Positions 7,820-18,954 are shown, numbered from the stretch's first letter. The stretch is DNA of 64,000 nt from Cytidiella melzeri (GCA_022592445.1 JABYQR010000116.1:1-64000), one strand, 5' to 3'. Numbers and translations are program-made. Notes: generated by a model from the sequence alone, not told the origin.

Positions 7820-8842
7820 TTATGGCATGTACCCACAATCTTTGAACCATCCTTCTGTGTCCATCCCCGTCACTGACATGGTGGCCTGATGTATGAGCCA
7901 GGGAAGCTGCTCTGTTCCTGTCAGCTGCCCCTCGTGACAACGAAGCCATGCTTTGATAGCAGAAAAGGCCTCTTCAATGGGGTTGAGATCAGGGGAATAT
8001 GGTGGGAGGTAGATGAGTCGGGCACCACACTCATCCTCAATAAGAGCCCGCACATCTTTGTCGTGATGAATAGTACAGTTATCCATAATTACTATGCTAC
8101 AAGGTCCTGGGAAAGGATTAAGCTTTGGAGCCTGCAATAACCCTTAGCTTCATGAAGTTCAGATATAAATCTCTTGACTACACACCACCTGCTGCTGTAA
8201 CAACATGAGAAAAGTCTCCTTTGTTACTGACCCCTCAATAATGTTGAGCCCCAGCATACCTCCTCTCCATAGAGCTGGAAGCAGAGAGTATCGAACTCCA
8301 CGTAGTAGAGTTGAACGCTCAACACAAGGTTGGCCTTGTTCAGACCAACTGTAGCGTTGCTGTGCAGTATGATTGTTGATGGCGCTCTCATCGAGAAAGA
8401 CAAAGAGATTGGGGTCTTTGTATTGCGCCATTTCCACTTCCCACAGCTGACAGAGCGCTTCATCTCGCTCAGCTGCTACCCAATTGACCTTTTTGTGGGT
8501 CAGCGCACGATCACGCATTGTACGTGAGAGTGTGGCAACCGAGACTTGAATTCCACGCACAGCACAAAGCTTTGCCTGTAGCTCGTTGAGAAACCCAGTA
8601 CCCTTCATCTCAACAAATGCCTTGATGTATTGGAGATCACCTGTGTTGAGTACAGGAGGTCGGCCCCACTGCTTTGCAGAAGGGTTATCGATCATGCCAT
8701 GGTCCCGATAGTTGTTGATGACCTTCGAGACAAGTCCAATGGAGACACAAGCAGTCTGAGAGATCCAAGTCTCAGTCCACCCATCTACAAAGTACCATAG
8801 GACAATTCTTGCTTTCAAGTCATCTGAGATAGATGGTGCCAT
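7820..8842 (-). CDS. Tc1/mariner-superfamily transposase (DDE_3 type)
   Basis: Exon 1 is 8842-8186, the intron 8185-8132 (54 bp, GT-AG with a GCTAAG branch-like site), and exon 2 8131-7820, giving 322 aa. The N-terminus (MAPSISDDLKARIVLWY...) is a helix-turn-helix DNA-binding region followed by the linker GRPPVLNTGDLQYI. The catalytic core has FLDES (first Asp), VIMDNCTIHH (second Asp) and YSPDLNPIEE (Glu, 35 residues after the second Asp). The start was placed at MAPS because such transposases usually begin there; an upstream in-frame ATG at 8929 is possible. The frame is intact. I could not find convincing terminal inverted repeats, so element ends are not given. Confidence 0.85.
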
Positions 8843-9114
8843 TGCATTGATTGCAGTGAACGTAGTGACAAGCGCGAATGACAGACTGAGGCCAGTCACG
8901 TCTTGCAAATTCGTCACACTGCTTGGCAAGACAAATATGGCTGAACATGGAAAAAATCTGCCCGAGTTTCACAAAAATATGCAAACGGCTGTACTACTAT
9001 GTGGCCAAACAAAGTAAAGTAGAGGAACTTACTTATAAGAAAGCTTGGGGGATACTGGTTGATGGATGTCGTTGAGAGTGTGGATGTAGTTAAGCTAAAA
9101 GCCGTGGCTCATAA

Positions 9115-9672
9115 CCTAACAAAGTGGAATATGTGTGCAAGGGCTAGAGGCTGTTAAGCTTCAAAGATGAGTCTTATGATCCTCGCTGCTTCAGCAGCTC
9201 TGCTTATATACATGTCTGTATCTACTTATGTAAGTGACTACTATACATGTCTACTTCAGCTATTCCACTGTATTACTAAGTGCATGACTCATGCATGACT
9301 CATGCTATGAATGCATGACTCATTGTATGACTAGGCTCAGCACTTGTACCAGAGGCGTACATAATGAGTAAATGACTCATGCTGGTACTTGTCCTCAGAT
9401 GTATGCTTTAGGCATCCTCTGGAGTTGTACTACGTGCTTTCCATGTCATTTTCTATGCTACTAGAACACAGGCGTACATATATGTGCAGTATCCCTATAG
9501 TGCTATACTACTTAGTCTACACAACCCATATCTGCACGTCTCAGCTAATGTGATGGTTACTACTGGAGTTTCCATATATGGCTGCATAATTCGCATATCA
9601 AGACTGTGGGAACTCTGCTACCTTCAAGCGTCCTTGTAATAAGGCGTGGGAAACTACATATTATATGATATA
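9115..9672 (+). repeat. interspersed repeat family C (probable solo LTR)
   Basis: It shares nearly its whole length with 42186-42709 and with rearranged pieces at 42838-43590. The right end reads ATATAGTTTTCACA, and other copies end in AACA. The left end aligns around TAACAAAGTG. No open frame lies inside, which suits an LTR. No flanking duplication was found. Confidence 0.6.
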
Positions 9673-9703
9673 GTTTTCACAAATTTAATCATCTTTCCCA
9701 ACA

Positions 9704-10279
9704 TCAACATTGCCCACACCAATCCGCTCGTGTCTCCCTCATCAGCAATCCCTTGCCCATTGCCAATTTTGGCTGTGCGCACTGTGTCAGACAGTTTGGA
9801 GTTGTCTGGACGCTCAGTGGTAGGTCTGGACAAAACCGGTTTCCCAGGAAGACGCCGTCCAACTTGAGGATTTTCTCCTCGAAAGACATCCCTTCCACAA
9901 CTGAGTCCATAATCACCTCTCTCCATCCTCCAGAATATTGGGGCAACCCATCATGACCCTCTGGTGGTTTCTGTAGTAGACTATCAATAATACGCCTCAA
10001 TTCTCTATAGGCTGCTGTTCCATAGGTTTCTCTATAAGCAAGCAGGGTTTTTATCTCTTCAGTTGTCAATTCTAGCACCCGTTTGGTGAAACCAAGGACA
10101 TGCAGATTGGGAATGTTGCCTGTGGTGCCTGTGCTCTGTCTCTCCACTCGCAGGTTGATAGTGTTGATGGAGGGGGCTGAATAGGGTGTATTCCCACATG
10201 GAGCAGCAGACACAGTCATTGTATGGAATGTGCCAGTGATAATGGCAGCAAACAAAACAAGAGAGGCTAAGAACTGCAT
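9704..10279 (-). CDS. small secreted protein (family SSP-1)
   Basis: The predicted protein is 191 aa from the ATG at 10279, which gives a clean signal peptide (MQFLASLVLFAAIITGTFHT, then cleavage near VSAA/APCG). An in-frame ATG 16 codons upstream (10327) would put a hydrophilic stretch before it and is less likely. The mature part has an amphipathic helical region (TTEEIKTLLAYRETYG, RELRRIIDSLL) and four cysteines near the C-terminus (NRFC, NCLTQC, WCGQC). It resembles the truncated gene at 44675-45079 in signal peptide, helix pattern and upstream DNA. Function is unknown; apoplastic effector-like or cell-wall roles are possible but not shown. It lies next to a family C repeat. Confidence 0.6.
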   Translation of the reverse strand: MQFLASLVLFAAIITGTFHTMTVSAAPCGNTPYSAPSINTINLRVERQSTGTTGNIPNLHVLGFTKRVLELTTEEIKTLLAYRETYGTAAYRELRRIIDSLLQKPPEGHDGLPQYSGGWREVIMDSVVEGMSFEEKILKLDGVFLGNRFCPDLPLSVQTTPNCLTQCAQPKLAMGKGLLMRETRADWCGQC

Positions 10280-10335
10280 GACAATATAAGATCTCAGAGG
10301 GCAATTTGAAGGAAAGGTGAATAGCACGGTAAGTC

Positions 10336-10434
10336 AGCTTTCTGTAAGAGGAATTTCAGCACAGTGAGCCAAGGTGGTTGCAATACATAACAATGTACAC
10401 ACTGAGCAATGTTGAAGCAATGAAAAGACCCAGA
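10336..10434. promoter_or_regulatory. upstream module shared with another SSP-1 locus
   Basis: The sequence ACGGTAAGTCAGC...GCACAGTGA...GAAGCAA aligns by eye with 45135-45235 upstream of the second SSP-1 gene. A third similar copy is split by the copia element at 10955-10987 and 18355-18420. It probably contains promoter and 5'-leader sequence. Confidence 0.4.
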
Positions 10435-10927
10435 TGTCACAAACATGCATACTTTTTCCTTTCTTTTCCTTTTATTTTTCTTATCTTATCTTATTGATGG
10501 TACATGGCTACTGCATGTGATCAAGTGCATGTGACAGACGGGTCACATGATCATAGAAGGTGCTGGAACATTGTGGAACATTGTAGAACATCGCACCATA
10601 GCACACCATACGTTACCACGGCAGTGTTAGGAGTACAGACCCGGTACCAGGGGTCCTTGTCTGAGATGTATATAAACCTACCCTGTAGCTCCCTAAAGAC
10701 CTCAGATTCTACCTCCTGGTCTTTAGGTGACGTCCACCTTGTACTAGATCTATCACTGTACTAATATAACCTGGTCTTTAGCTCATCGTTAGCTGCTCCC
10801 TCGTTGTTGTTTCTCCCTCATCATCATCATATTCCCTATTGTCATTGTCCACGCGAGTCCGCTCGTCGTTCCTCCCTCCCAGCCGTCACTTCCTTGCTTG
10901 TCATAGAGTTTGGTTGTGTTCTTGACA
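10435..10927 (+). repeat. solo LTR of element-B family, with 5-bp duplication CCAGA
   Basis: This is a 493-bp copy of LTR-B in plus orientation, starting TGTCAC and ending TTGACA. CCAGA flanks it at 10430-10434 and 10928-10932. TATATAAA and the 11-nt priming word are both retained. Confidence 0.92.
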
Positions 10928-10987
10928 CCAGAGCAACAGAAATGTGTTAGGGTACAAGCTAGCTGTGAGAGAATTCCAGTGCAGCCT

Positions 10988-11429
10988 TAATGGCTTTTCA
11001 GCTCTGGCTCACGGACTCGTAGTTATCGGACTCTCTTTTGTTTTCCGTATATGGTTGCTCTATTGTTCTTTCTTCCACGCGGACACATCTGTATCACAGA
11101 TCTTCCTTTTTGGGTCGCCTGAGGGCTCTGTCTTATATACCTTCACCCTCGCTCCTGACACTCCATCGTGCTCTTTCTCTTTCGCACCTGGAGTGAGTAT
11201 TCTTTGTTGTCCCTCACATATGCAATATGCTCACAGCCAGTACCTGTAGTTAACTCGCTCTGCTCGTGTGTCTTAGGTACAGTCATTATGCTAATCGTGC
11301 TCTTTCTCTTTCGCACCTGGATTAACTTGCTCTGCTCGTGTGTCTTAGGTTCTTACGACGGCAAGTGGGATTACAACTGCGCATCACATCCCTGCCTCTA
11401 GACGTGTTGAATACATTCGACCGTCTTTA
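10988..11429 (+). repeat. 5' LTR of copia element 1
   Basis: 442 bp, starting TAATGG and ending TCTTTA. The right end is fixed by the primer-binding site at 11430 and the left end by the AGCCT duplication. Confidence 0.92.
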
Positions 11430-11440
11430 GGTTATGAGCC
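11430..11440 (+). other. primer-binding site, initiator Met half-tRNA type
   Basis: GGTTATGAGCC is complementary to the anticodon stem-loop of initiator tRNA-Met (loop CTCATAA), as known for Ty5 and Drosophila copia. The same 11-mer follows the LTR of the second copia element. Confidence 0.75.
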
Positions 11441-11649
11441 CTGCCTGGCTCTAATCAACACTTGTTGTTCACCTTATCACACCCATCTGCGCTTCGCTCC
11501 GATCAACGTTGACACACGACTCTAGGTCTTCACATCCATATCCTTAACGTCCTACCAACATGTCTAGCACCACACCTCCCACAGGTAGTTCGGCATAGTC
11601 TGGCCCTGCTGGGTCCACTCCTGCCTCTGCAGGTCCCTCTGCCGCTGGT

Positions 11650-12740
11650 TTGTCGTTCGTCAAGAACACTTCCAGCAACTCCTTGTTCATCAAACTTGAC
11701 TCGCTGCCTAAGCTGACTGGTGCCAACAACTGGAAGGAATGGAACATGCTGTTCATCCAGTTCCTCAAGACGCAAGCCACCTCTGGCATGGTCGACCCTT
11801 CTCTGGTCAAGCCCGCGTCCACCAACACGGACTACGACAACTGGTGCAAGGCCGACGCCAACGTCACTCTGGTTCTCCTCGCGACCGTCGATAGCTCTCT
11901 CCACCATCTCTTTGACCTCAAGACCAACTCTGCCACCGAGACCTACGCTAAGCTTAAGGCCAACTACTCCGTCTCAACCACTCTCTCTGCGTTCCTCAAG
12001 TTCAAGCAGTACTTCCTTCACACAATCGACGGCTCACGCCCTCTCGTTGAACAGCTTGAAGAACGTGGTTGGCTCTGGCAAGAAGTTGACGTCTCCGGCG
12101 TCCTTGACAACAAGGAACTGCTCAAGATCTTTGGTCTTCTCTCAGTACTCCCTGACTCCTTTGCCAACATCGTTGAGCCCATCCTTGCTGTCACCGCGCC
12201 AAAGGACTTGAAATACAACGACATCCGATCGCGCCTCATTGACGAGGCTAAGCGAAAGGAACCGCCTTCAGTCTCTGCAGTCAAGTTCAAAAAGTCTTTG
12301 GCTTTGTCCTCATTGGGCAAGTCAAAGAAGCAGTGCGGGTTCTGCAAATACAAGGGTCATACAGAGGACGAGTGTCGTAAGAAGAAGGCTGCCATTGAGG
12401 AGGCAAGGAAAGGGGGAAAAGGAGGAAAGGACAAGGGGAAGAAGGAATCTTCTGGGTCACCATCATCGTCTAACGGTTCTGCTGCTGTACATGTAGTCTC
12501 TGCTGAGGACTCCACGTCCGAAGCCGCCAATGTCGCAAATATAGATGTTATGTTTTATGCTTCGGGTGAAACACCCTGGATGCTCGACTCAGGCTGTATG
12601 AGACACATCACCAACAACCTCAACAACTTCCACGACTACAAGCCATTCGCTACGCCGTTGTTTGCAACATTGGCTGATGCTTTGAAGACTTCAATGTCTA
12701 CACTTGGGTCTGGAAGCATACGTGGACCATACACGTTGAT
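11650..12740 (+). pseudogene. gag: copia Gag and start of protease, element 1
   Basis: The open frame begins before 11650 (no clear ATG in frame near 11561) and reads a copia-type Gag: SLPKLTGANNWKEWNMLFIQFL, then a CCHC knuckle CGFCKYKGHTEDEC (canonical C-x2-C-x4-H-x4-C) about residue 230, a Lys/Gly-rich tail, and the protease motif PWMLDSGCMRHIT with DSG. The frame is lost near 12740 by a small frameshift; the continuation (QLTAQFDNVLYCPSIAYRLI) is seen in another frame. Confidence 0.85.
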
Positions 12741-13472
12741 GGAAAGCAGCTCACAGCGCAGTTTGACAACGTCTTATACTGCCCGAGCATTGCCTACCGA
12801 CTCATTTTGATTTCCTGTCTTGACTCCAAAGGATTTTCTACCGTTTTCACTGGCGGTAAAGCATGGATACACAAGAATTGATACCACCTACGGCATAGGT
12901 ACTCTCAAGGGCGGCCAATACTGGTTGGGACTTTGCGTCTCTTCTTTGTCGGTCGCCTCCTCCACGCACACGCACTTGTCACCCATCGACCTTGTACACC
13001 AACGCTATGGTCACCTGAACTGGGAAGCACTACAGAAGCTATGCTCTGACGACTCCCCGGTAACAGGTCTGATCATCAACGAGAAGACTCCTCGCTCTGA
13101 ACACGCATGCAAAGGTTGTCAACTCGGCAAGGCCACACGATGCACATTCCATTCATCCTTGACACCTCGCGCGGACAAACCTTATGATCTCATCCACACT
13201 GACTTGGCTGGACCTATGCAGAACTCTTCTGTAAACGGCGGACACCTCTACATGCTCACGTACATTGACAACTGCTCTGACAACGTCTGGGTTTATTTCC
13301 TGAAACACAAAGACAAGCAGGAGCAGAAGTTCAAAGAGTTCCGTCAGCTGGTCAAAACTCAGTTCGAGAGGGATATCAAGATTCTTTGCTGTGACAGGGG
13401 TGGTGAATACCAGTTGAAGCGCTTTGTGCAACAGCTGAAGGATCTTGGCATCGTTCATCAGCGCTGTGACAC
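12741..13472 (+). pseudogene. pol: copia GAG-pre-integrase and integrase N-half, element 1
   Basis: After a second frameshift near 12830 the frame reads VHQRYGHLNWEALQKL and CKGCQLGKATRC (the HHCC zinc region) and then the integrase core: LIHTDLAGPM (first Asp) and CDRGGEY (second Asp). It is cut after GIVHQRCDT at 13472 by the insertion. Confidence 0.85.
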
Positions 13473-15301
13473 TGAGTCACGCTTCGAACTAAAAACAACC
13501 TTAAAGACAACACAACCAACCACGAAGTGGCAATAGAAGTGTAAAGGTGTGGAAGCGCAGAAGTGTTAAAGTAATGCGAGGTGGTCTAAGAGTCCTAGTT
13601 TTACCTGTGCTAAAAGAGCGACAAGGTTTTGTGATAAAATTTATATGAAGGGAGCTAAACGGGCAACTACCACGCGTATTGCGGGTAAAAGGGGCAAGTC
13701 GGCGCGGTGAAAGCGAAAGAGTTATGGCGCGGCTTGTAGGAAAACGGCGCGCGGGGGAGGGGGACGCAAAAGGTAAACGCAGGCGCAATATGAATCTCGA
13801 ACACAAAACGCGGTCGCTGGTGAAGGTGAAATAGTCGCTGTAAAATGCGGGCGCAGTGAAAGTGAACGCAGTAAGCTCGACGCAGTGAAGATGAAACGCA
13901 ACGCAGTAACGCAGTAAAATAACGCAGTTAAAAAGCAAACGCAGTATAACGAAGCCGAAAGGAAACGTGAGAGAAAGGTAAACTAATAGCGCGCAGGTCG
14001 CAGCAGAAGGCTATGTGAGACCGCCGTTAATTGGACTCGGCAGACTGCGCGCGGGGGCAGTAGTGTAGAACCACACCTCCCGAGCGGCGATGCGTATTAC
14101 AAGCGAACGCGTGGCCAACGACGACGTTGGTAGAGCTGTTAAGGTTGAACTGCACTAGTTCGCACTCGTGACCCTCGCCTTCAAAGTCTGGAGATAGCCA
14201 GCAATCTGGGTACGGCGGGCGCGGGCGATCGCAGTCGAGCGGGACAAAAGGTCCTGTACGTAGGGGAATTGGATGGTCGCTCTGAGTGTCGCAATAGGAG
14301 CAGTTATCAAGCGAGTCCGCGACAGAGGCGACGGACGACGCTGGCGAGGGTGATTTAGGAGTTGATCTCTCAGGGGAGACCGTAGGCGCTGCTGAGGGCT
14401 CGGGCGGCGGCGTGGGCGCGGGGATGATGGGATAACGGCTTAGAATCTCGCGCGGGCGCGGGCTGAAAGGGCAACGGCTGGTGGGTGAATGGGGAACAGT
14501 GGGACAGCAGCGGCAGACTCGAGGCGGGTTGTCGTTGTTGGACGCCGCGGGCATAAACGTAGAAGAGATCGCAATGAGTCAACGCAGGAGAAGCTACAGC
14601 TAGGGACGCGAAGAGACTCCCTCGACGCGAACGCAAAGTGTAAAGTGTACTCTGGAAACTGGGGTGTGGATTGATTGATATTTCTACACAGTACAAGCAA
14701 CACCTTTTTATATACCCCAAAGACCCTCTCCTAAACCTTTCCTTCTATGGCCTAAACCCAAACGCAAGAGCGAGGAAACGGGGTGGCAGAGTGCTTCCGT
14801 CTGCGGAGGCAAAAATGCCCAGCAAGTTGACGCCCGGCGGGACACAGCGTTGGTCGACGCGGAGTAGTGGCGCGCGCACTTGCGCGGAAGAGGCGCCAAC
14901 CGTCGCGAGCCGGTGATGAGGCGCCGTCCAAGAGTTGCACAGTGTGGCGTGATAGGAGTCTTCCTGAAACGGGGTTCACGCGTCAAGTTTCTTCTACCGT
15001 TGGTCCGACCCGTGTCCGAAACACTTGGTGGCTGGCCGGCCCATGCTCCGATGCAAAAGGGGCGTGTCTGTGTATCAGAGTTCGGTGCGATTCCTCGGCC
15101 TCGGATGTTTCCGGCGCATTGCTCCTTGTCAAGTCCTCGGATCCTCGGCGGACTCCTCGTGACCTTGGCAAACTCCTCGTGCTCGTGACGCTGGGAAAGT
15201 TGAGGGACTTGCCACTCAGGATGACGCGGGCCGCGCAAATGGCGGGCTGCTGCCGGGTCTCCGCGCCTAGCCGATTTCCGGGCGTATCAGCGCACCACCC
15301 C
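13473..15301 (-). mobile_element. 1.8-kb GC-rich insertion in the copia integrase (unclassified)
   Basis: The piece between the two halves of the integrase is bounded by TGAGTCACGC at the left and GGGCGTATCA at 15289 (TG...CA), followed by 12 extra bases before the integrase frame resumes at 15302. Base use is unlike the surroundings (CpG-rich). On the minus strand a TATATAAAAAGG box (about 14706-14714) lies upstream of a 175-aa Pro/Ser-rich ORF (14554-14027). Near 13826-13945 the word ACGCAGTA is repeated many times. No flanking duplication is clear. It may be a solo LTR or a non-autonomous LTR element of another family. Confidence 0.5.
14027..14554 (-). CDS. hypothetical Pro/Ser-rich ORF inside the insertion
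   Basis: 175 codons starting MPAASNNDNPP, about 150 nt downstream of a TATA box on the same strand. The N-terminal half is low complexity (Pro, Ser, Ala); the C-terminal half has Cys and Asp residues (NCSYCDTQSD, PDCWLSPDFEGEGHEC). No domain is recognised. It could be the start of an element-encoded protein or a chance ORF in GC-rich DNA. Confidence 0.3.
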   Translation of the reverse strand: MPAASNNDNPPRVCRCCPTVPHSPTSRCPFSPRPREILSRYPIIPAPTPPPEPSAAPTVSPERSTPKSPSPASSVASVADSLDNCSYCDTQSDHPIPLRTGPFVPLDCDRPRPPYPDCWLSPDFEGEGHECELVQFNLNSSTNVVVGHAFACNTHRRSGGVVLHYCPRAQSAESN

Positions 15302-17908
15302 GGATACACCACAACCAAACGGCAAGGCTGAGCGTTTCAACCGCACCATCATGGAGGCTGCGCTCTCTATGCTTTACGCCGCCGGGATGTCCAAAGGATT
15401 CTGGGAAGAAGCCATGAAAACCGCTGTGCATGTGCGCAACCGAGCACCCAAACGGTCTCTGGATTGGAGAACACCATTCGAGATTATCACTGGCTCCAAG
15501 CCGGATGTTTCATACTTCCGTGTCTTTGGTTGCCTCACCTATTGCCACATTCACAAGGATCATCGCAGGAAGCTTGATGCTCACGCTCAGCCTCTTGTGC
15601 ATGTTGGGTATGAAGCGGGTTCTAAAGGTTACCGCTTATGGGACAAACATACTCATAGGATCGTCTTGAGTATTGACATTGTATTCGACGAACTGATCTT
15701 TTCTAACCGTCCTTCACCTCCTACTCAACCATCTTCGAGCATTCCAACCTCTCTGCCAACCACGTACGATCTTGAACTCTCACTGCCTTTAACGCCCTCT
15801 TCGCAGCCGGCTACTACCACGTCACAAGTGCCCTCAACTCAACAACCACCTCCTCTTGACACAACATCCACGTCGGCTCCTACGCCTTCACGGATACCGC
15901 GTCCCTCTACTCCTATTCCTAGTTTGTCCACATCTGCTAAACCAGAGCCTAGCTCTTCATCCACGCCACTCTCGCCTTCCAAACGGAATGGCCCCCCTGT
16001 CATACCTTCTCCCAAACTCGAGCCAAATCCCAATCGTCTTCTGGCCGCTTCTCCACATGACTACCTTCCATTCTCCAACCCGGCTCATGCTGGTGTTACA
16101 CGTTGTTCACAACACACTGCTGTACCTCGTGATGCGAAGCGTCTCCAGTCTATGTGGGCTGCTACTGAACAAGAGATTGAGGAGACGACTCGGGCTTGTG
16201 GTAACAAGGTCCCCTACAAAGCCAAAGGCAAAGCAAAAGCTGACGCCGGCGCTGTTGCTACTGCATGGCTCAGGCCAATAATGTCCTCTCTGACGAGCAG
16301 GTCGTCATGCTAGCAGCAGCAGTTACACCTCAGGGGGAGCCTCGTACCTACCGGCAGGCTATGGGTTCACCTGACCGATATGACTGGCATGCAGCTATGA
16401 AGGCCAAAATCAAAGGTCTCCAGGACACTGGAACATGGAAACTAGTTGATTTGCCCCCTGGTCGCAAGGCGATCAAGAGCAAATGGGTTTACAAACTCAA
16501 ACTCGACAAGGACGGTAATGTTGATCGTTATAAGGCACGTCTGGTAGCCAAGGGTTTTGAGCAAGTTCAAGGCATTGATTTCACAGACACCTTCACTCCC
16601 GTCGCCCGTCTGGAGTCTTGGCAATACCTTGTCGCCTTGGCAGCTATTCTGGATTGGGACATTCACCAGATTGACTTTCAACAAGCATATCTGAACGGAT
16701 CTTTGGACGAGGAGGTTCACATGGAGCAACCTGAAGGTTTTGTACTGGATGAAGGCAAAGTATGCCGCCTTCATAAGGCAATCTATGGCCTAAAGCAAGC
16801 AGGACGCCAATGGTTCCTCACGCTCAAGGCATGCCTCGAAGAACTCGGCTTCGTCTGTTACGACACAGGTAATGTCGCCATTTTCACTTGTTGACAAGGG
16901 GGAGCCCTCCAAATTATTGTTTGCTACGTCAACGATCTCACTATTATGGGAAACAGTCTCACCCTCATCAAGGAGACCAAGGACGCTTTTCGTCGCCATT
17001 TCGATCTCAAAGACTTAGGCGAGCTCAAGCACTATCTCGGTATCCGTATCACTCGGCATAGGGGGAGTCATCTCATTTACCTCGATCAAGAGGTCTACAT
17101 AAATTCCGTTCTCAAACGCTTCCAGCATGAGGACTCCAATCCTGCTTCCACACCGCTTCCAACCGGTATCCAGTTGGCACACAACAAAAATCCCAAGGAA
17201 CAGTGCAACCCAGCACTTATCCACACCTACCGCAGCGTACTTGGCTCACTCATGTACGCCTCCCTTGGAACTCGACCTGACATCTCTTACACTGCGAAGC
17301 TCTGTCAATACCAGTCCAACCCCTTGCAGCTGCATCTCCGCGCTGCATATCATGTCCTTCGCTACCTTCGCTGTACCTCCAGTCTCCGACTTTGTCTAGG
17401 TCATAATGACGAAAGCGTTGACGATCTTGTCAGTTACACCGACGCCAACTTTGCCGGCGACTTAGACGACTCGCTCTGCACATCTGGCTGGGTTTATTTC
17501 CTAGGCTATGGCGCTGTCTGCTGGTCCTCGCGCAAACAACGTTCTGTGGCAAAGTCTACCTTTGACTCAGAATAATTTGTGGCTCACAAAGCTTGCGAGC
17601 AACTCAAGTGGTTGAAGATTCTCACTGATCAAATTGAGCAACCTCTTCCTCTACCTGTCGTCCTTCATTGCGACAACAAGAGTGCTGTAGACGCTTCCAA
17701 GTCCACCCACGTGAAGCATCGCTCCAAACATACTCGCGTCACTGCGCACGCTGTTCACGAATGCGTCACCGAAGGCCTTGTCAAATTGGTTCGAATCCCT
17801 GGAGTTGACAACCCCGCTGACATCTTCACCAAGTCTTTACTGGCTGAAGCTCACGTTCGTCACTCTGAGTCCTTAGGGCTTGTCCAGTTTCACCTTGCTG
17901 AGGGGGAG
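15302..17908 (+). pseudogene. pol: copia integrase C-half, reverse transcriptase and RNase H, element 1
   Basis: It resumes with DTPQPNGKAERFNRT (integrase Glu) and runs through GKGFWEEAM and the integrase C-terminus and a Ser/Pro/Thr linker. A frameshift near 16265 moves to the reverse transcriptase (SKWVYKLKLDKDG, YKARLVAKGFEQ, FQQAYLNGSLDEEV, YGLKQAG). A TGA follows GNVAIFTC at 16892. The catalytic box reads CYVND instead of YVDD. RNase H follows (YTDANFAGD, HCDNKSAVD) with a TAA at 17573-17575. It ends in HLAEGE with the polypurine tract inside the stop region. Many independent lesions show long inactivity. Confidence 0.9.
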
Positions 17909-18349
17909 TAATGGCTTTTCAGCTCCGGCTCACGGACTCGTAGTTACCGGACTCTCTTTTGTTTTCCGTATATGGTCGCTCTATTGTTCTTTCTTCACGC
18001 GGACACATCTGTATCACAGATCTTCCTTTTTGGGTCGCCTGAGGGCTCTGTCTTATATACCTTCACCCTCGCTCCTGACACTCCATCGTGCTCTTTCTCT
18101 TTCGCACCTGGAGTGAGTATTCTTCGTTGTCCCTCACATATGCAATATGCTCACAGCCTGTACCTGTAGTTAACTTGCTCTGCTCGTGTGTCTTAGGTAC
18201 AGTCATTATGCTAATCGTGCTCTTTCTCTTTCGCACCTGGATTAACTCGCTCTGCTCGTGTGTCTTTGGCTTTTACGACGGCAAGTGGGATTACGACTGC
18301 GCATCACATCCCTGCCTCTAGATGTGTTGAATACATTCGACCGTCTTTA
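17909..18349 (+). repeat. 3' LTR of copia element 1
   Basis: 441 bp, starting TAATGG immediately after GAGGGGGAG and ending CTTTA; followed by AGCCT. Confidence 0.92.
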
Positions 18350-18954
18350 AGCCTGAGTGACCCAAGCCAAGTGCAATGGAGATGACAATGTACTTACTGG
18401 CCAGCACTGAGGATGGGGAGCAAAGGAGGTGTGCTGAGGTAGGAGGTTGCAAGGGGCTTCATAATACATCAGGAAACACGACAGCTGCTACGGAGCCATG
18501 TAGTTAAGGTAGTTCTGGTAGAGCGGGTACACAAGTACCCCTCCAGGTAGCACAACTGTTGAGGACTGCTGGCTAGATAGCACGCTGTAGCATGCTCTCG
18601 TGGTCACACATCCCTGTAGGTCCTTTAGAACAACTTGTTTTCCATGTAGTTCGAGCCATGTAGCACTTTGTAGCATAATACGAGCAAAAAGTCATTGTAT
18701 AGCACCGAGCATTCACACCCCAGATACAGATAAGCATGGAGACAGTAATATAGAAATCTATTCAGGCAAGCACAGCATCTTAACCCCCATCTGCGCCATC
18801 ATCCGTCCATGCTTCAAGGTCCTCCAATGCATTCGCCTTGGCCATAGTTGAAAGTCCGCCCGCCGGCCTCATCTACCAAGTCATGACCACCGAGACAGCT
18901 TAGTGTTTGGAGACACAATTAGATGTGTGCGCATAAGAAGAACAAGATCAGTAC
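18350..18954. other. 605 bp without a confident gene
   Basis: The first 70 bases continue the upstream module interrupted by the copia element. On the minus strand, 18780-18850 could hold a short last exon of the DUF6532 gene (reading ...LEDLEAWTDDG before a TAA), but no clean splice gives it. Nothing else is recognised. Confidence 0.3.

Larger units (their letters stand above)
10988..18349 (+). mobile_element. Ty1/copia element 1, degenerate, with TA...TA termini
   Basis: LTRs lie at 10988-11429 and 17909-18349, flanked by a perfect AGCCT duplication (10983-10987 and 18350-18354). The ends are TAATGG...CTTTA, not TG...CA. A primer-binding site matching the anticodon arm of initiator Met tRNA (GGTTATGAGCC) follows the 5' LTR, and a polypurine tract (GAGGGGGAG) precedes the 3' LTR. 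The two LTRs differ at about a dozen positions by eye. The coding region has several frameshifts and stops, and a 1.8-kb insertion splits the integrase, so the element is dead. Confidence 0.93.

Noticed and set aside
14708..15331. Several overlapping ORFs of 75-176 codons in the insertion on both strands
   Set aside because: The DNA is GC-rich with few stops; no motif, no start context and no homology pattern support any of them.
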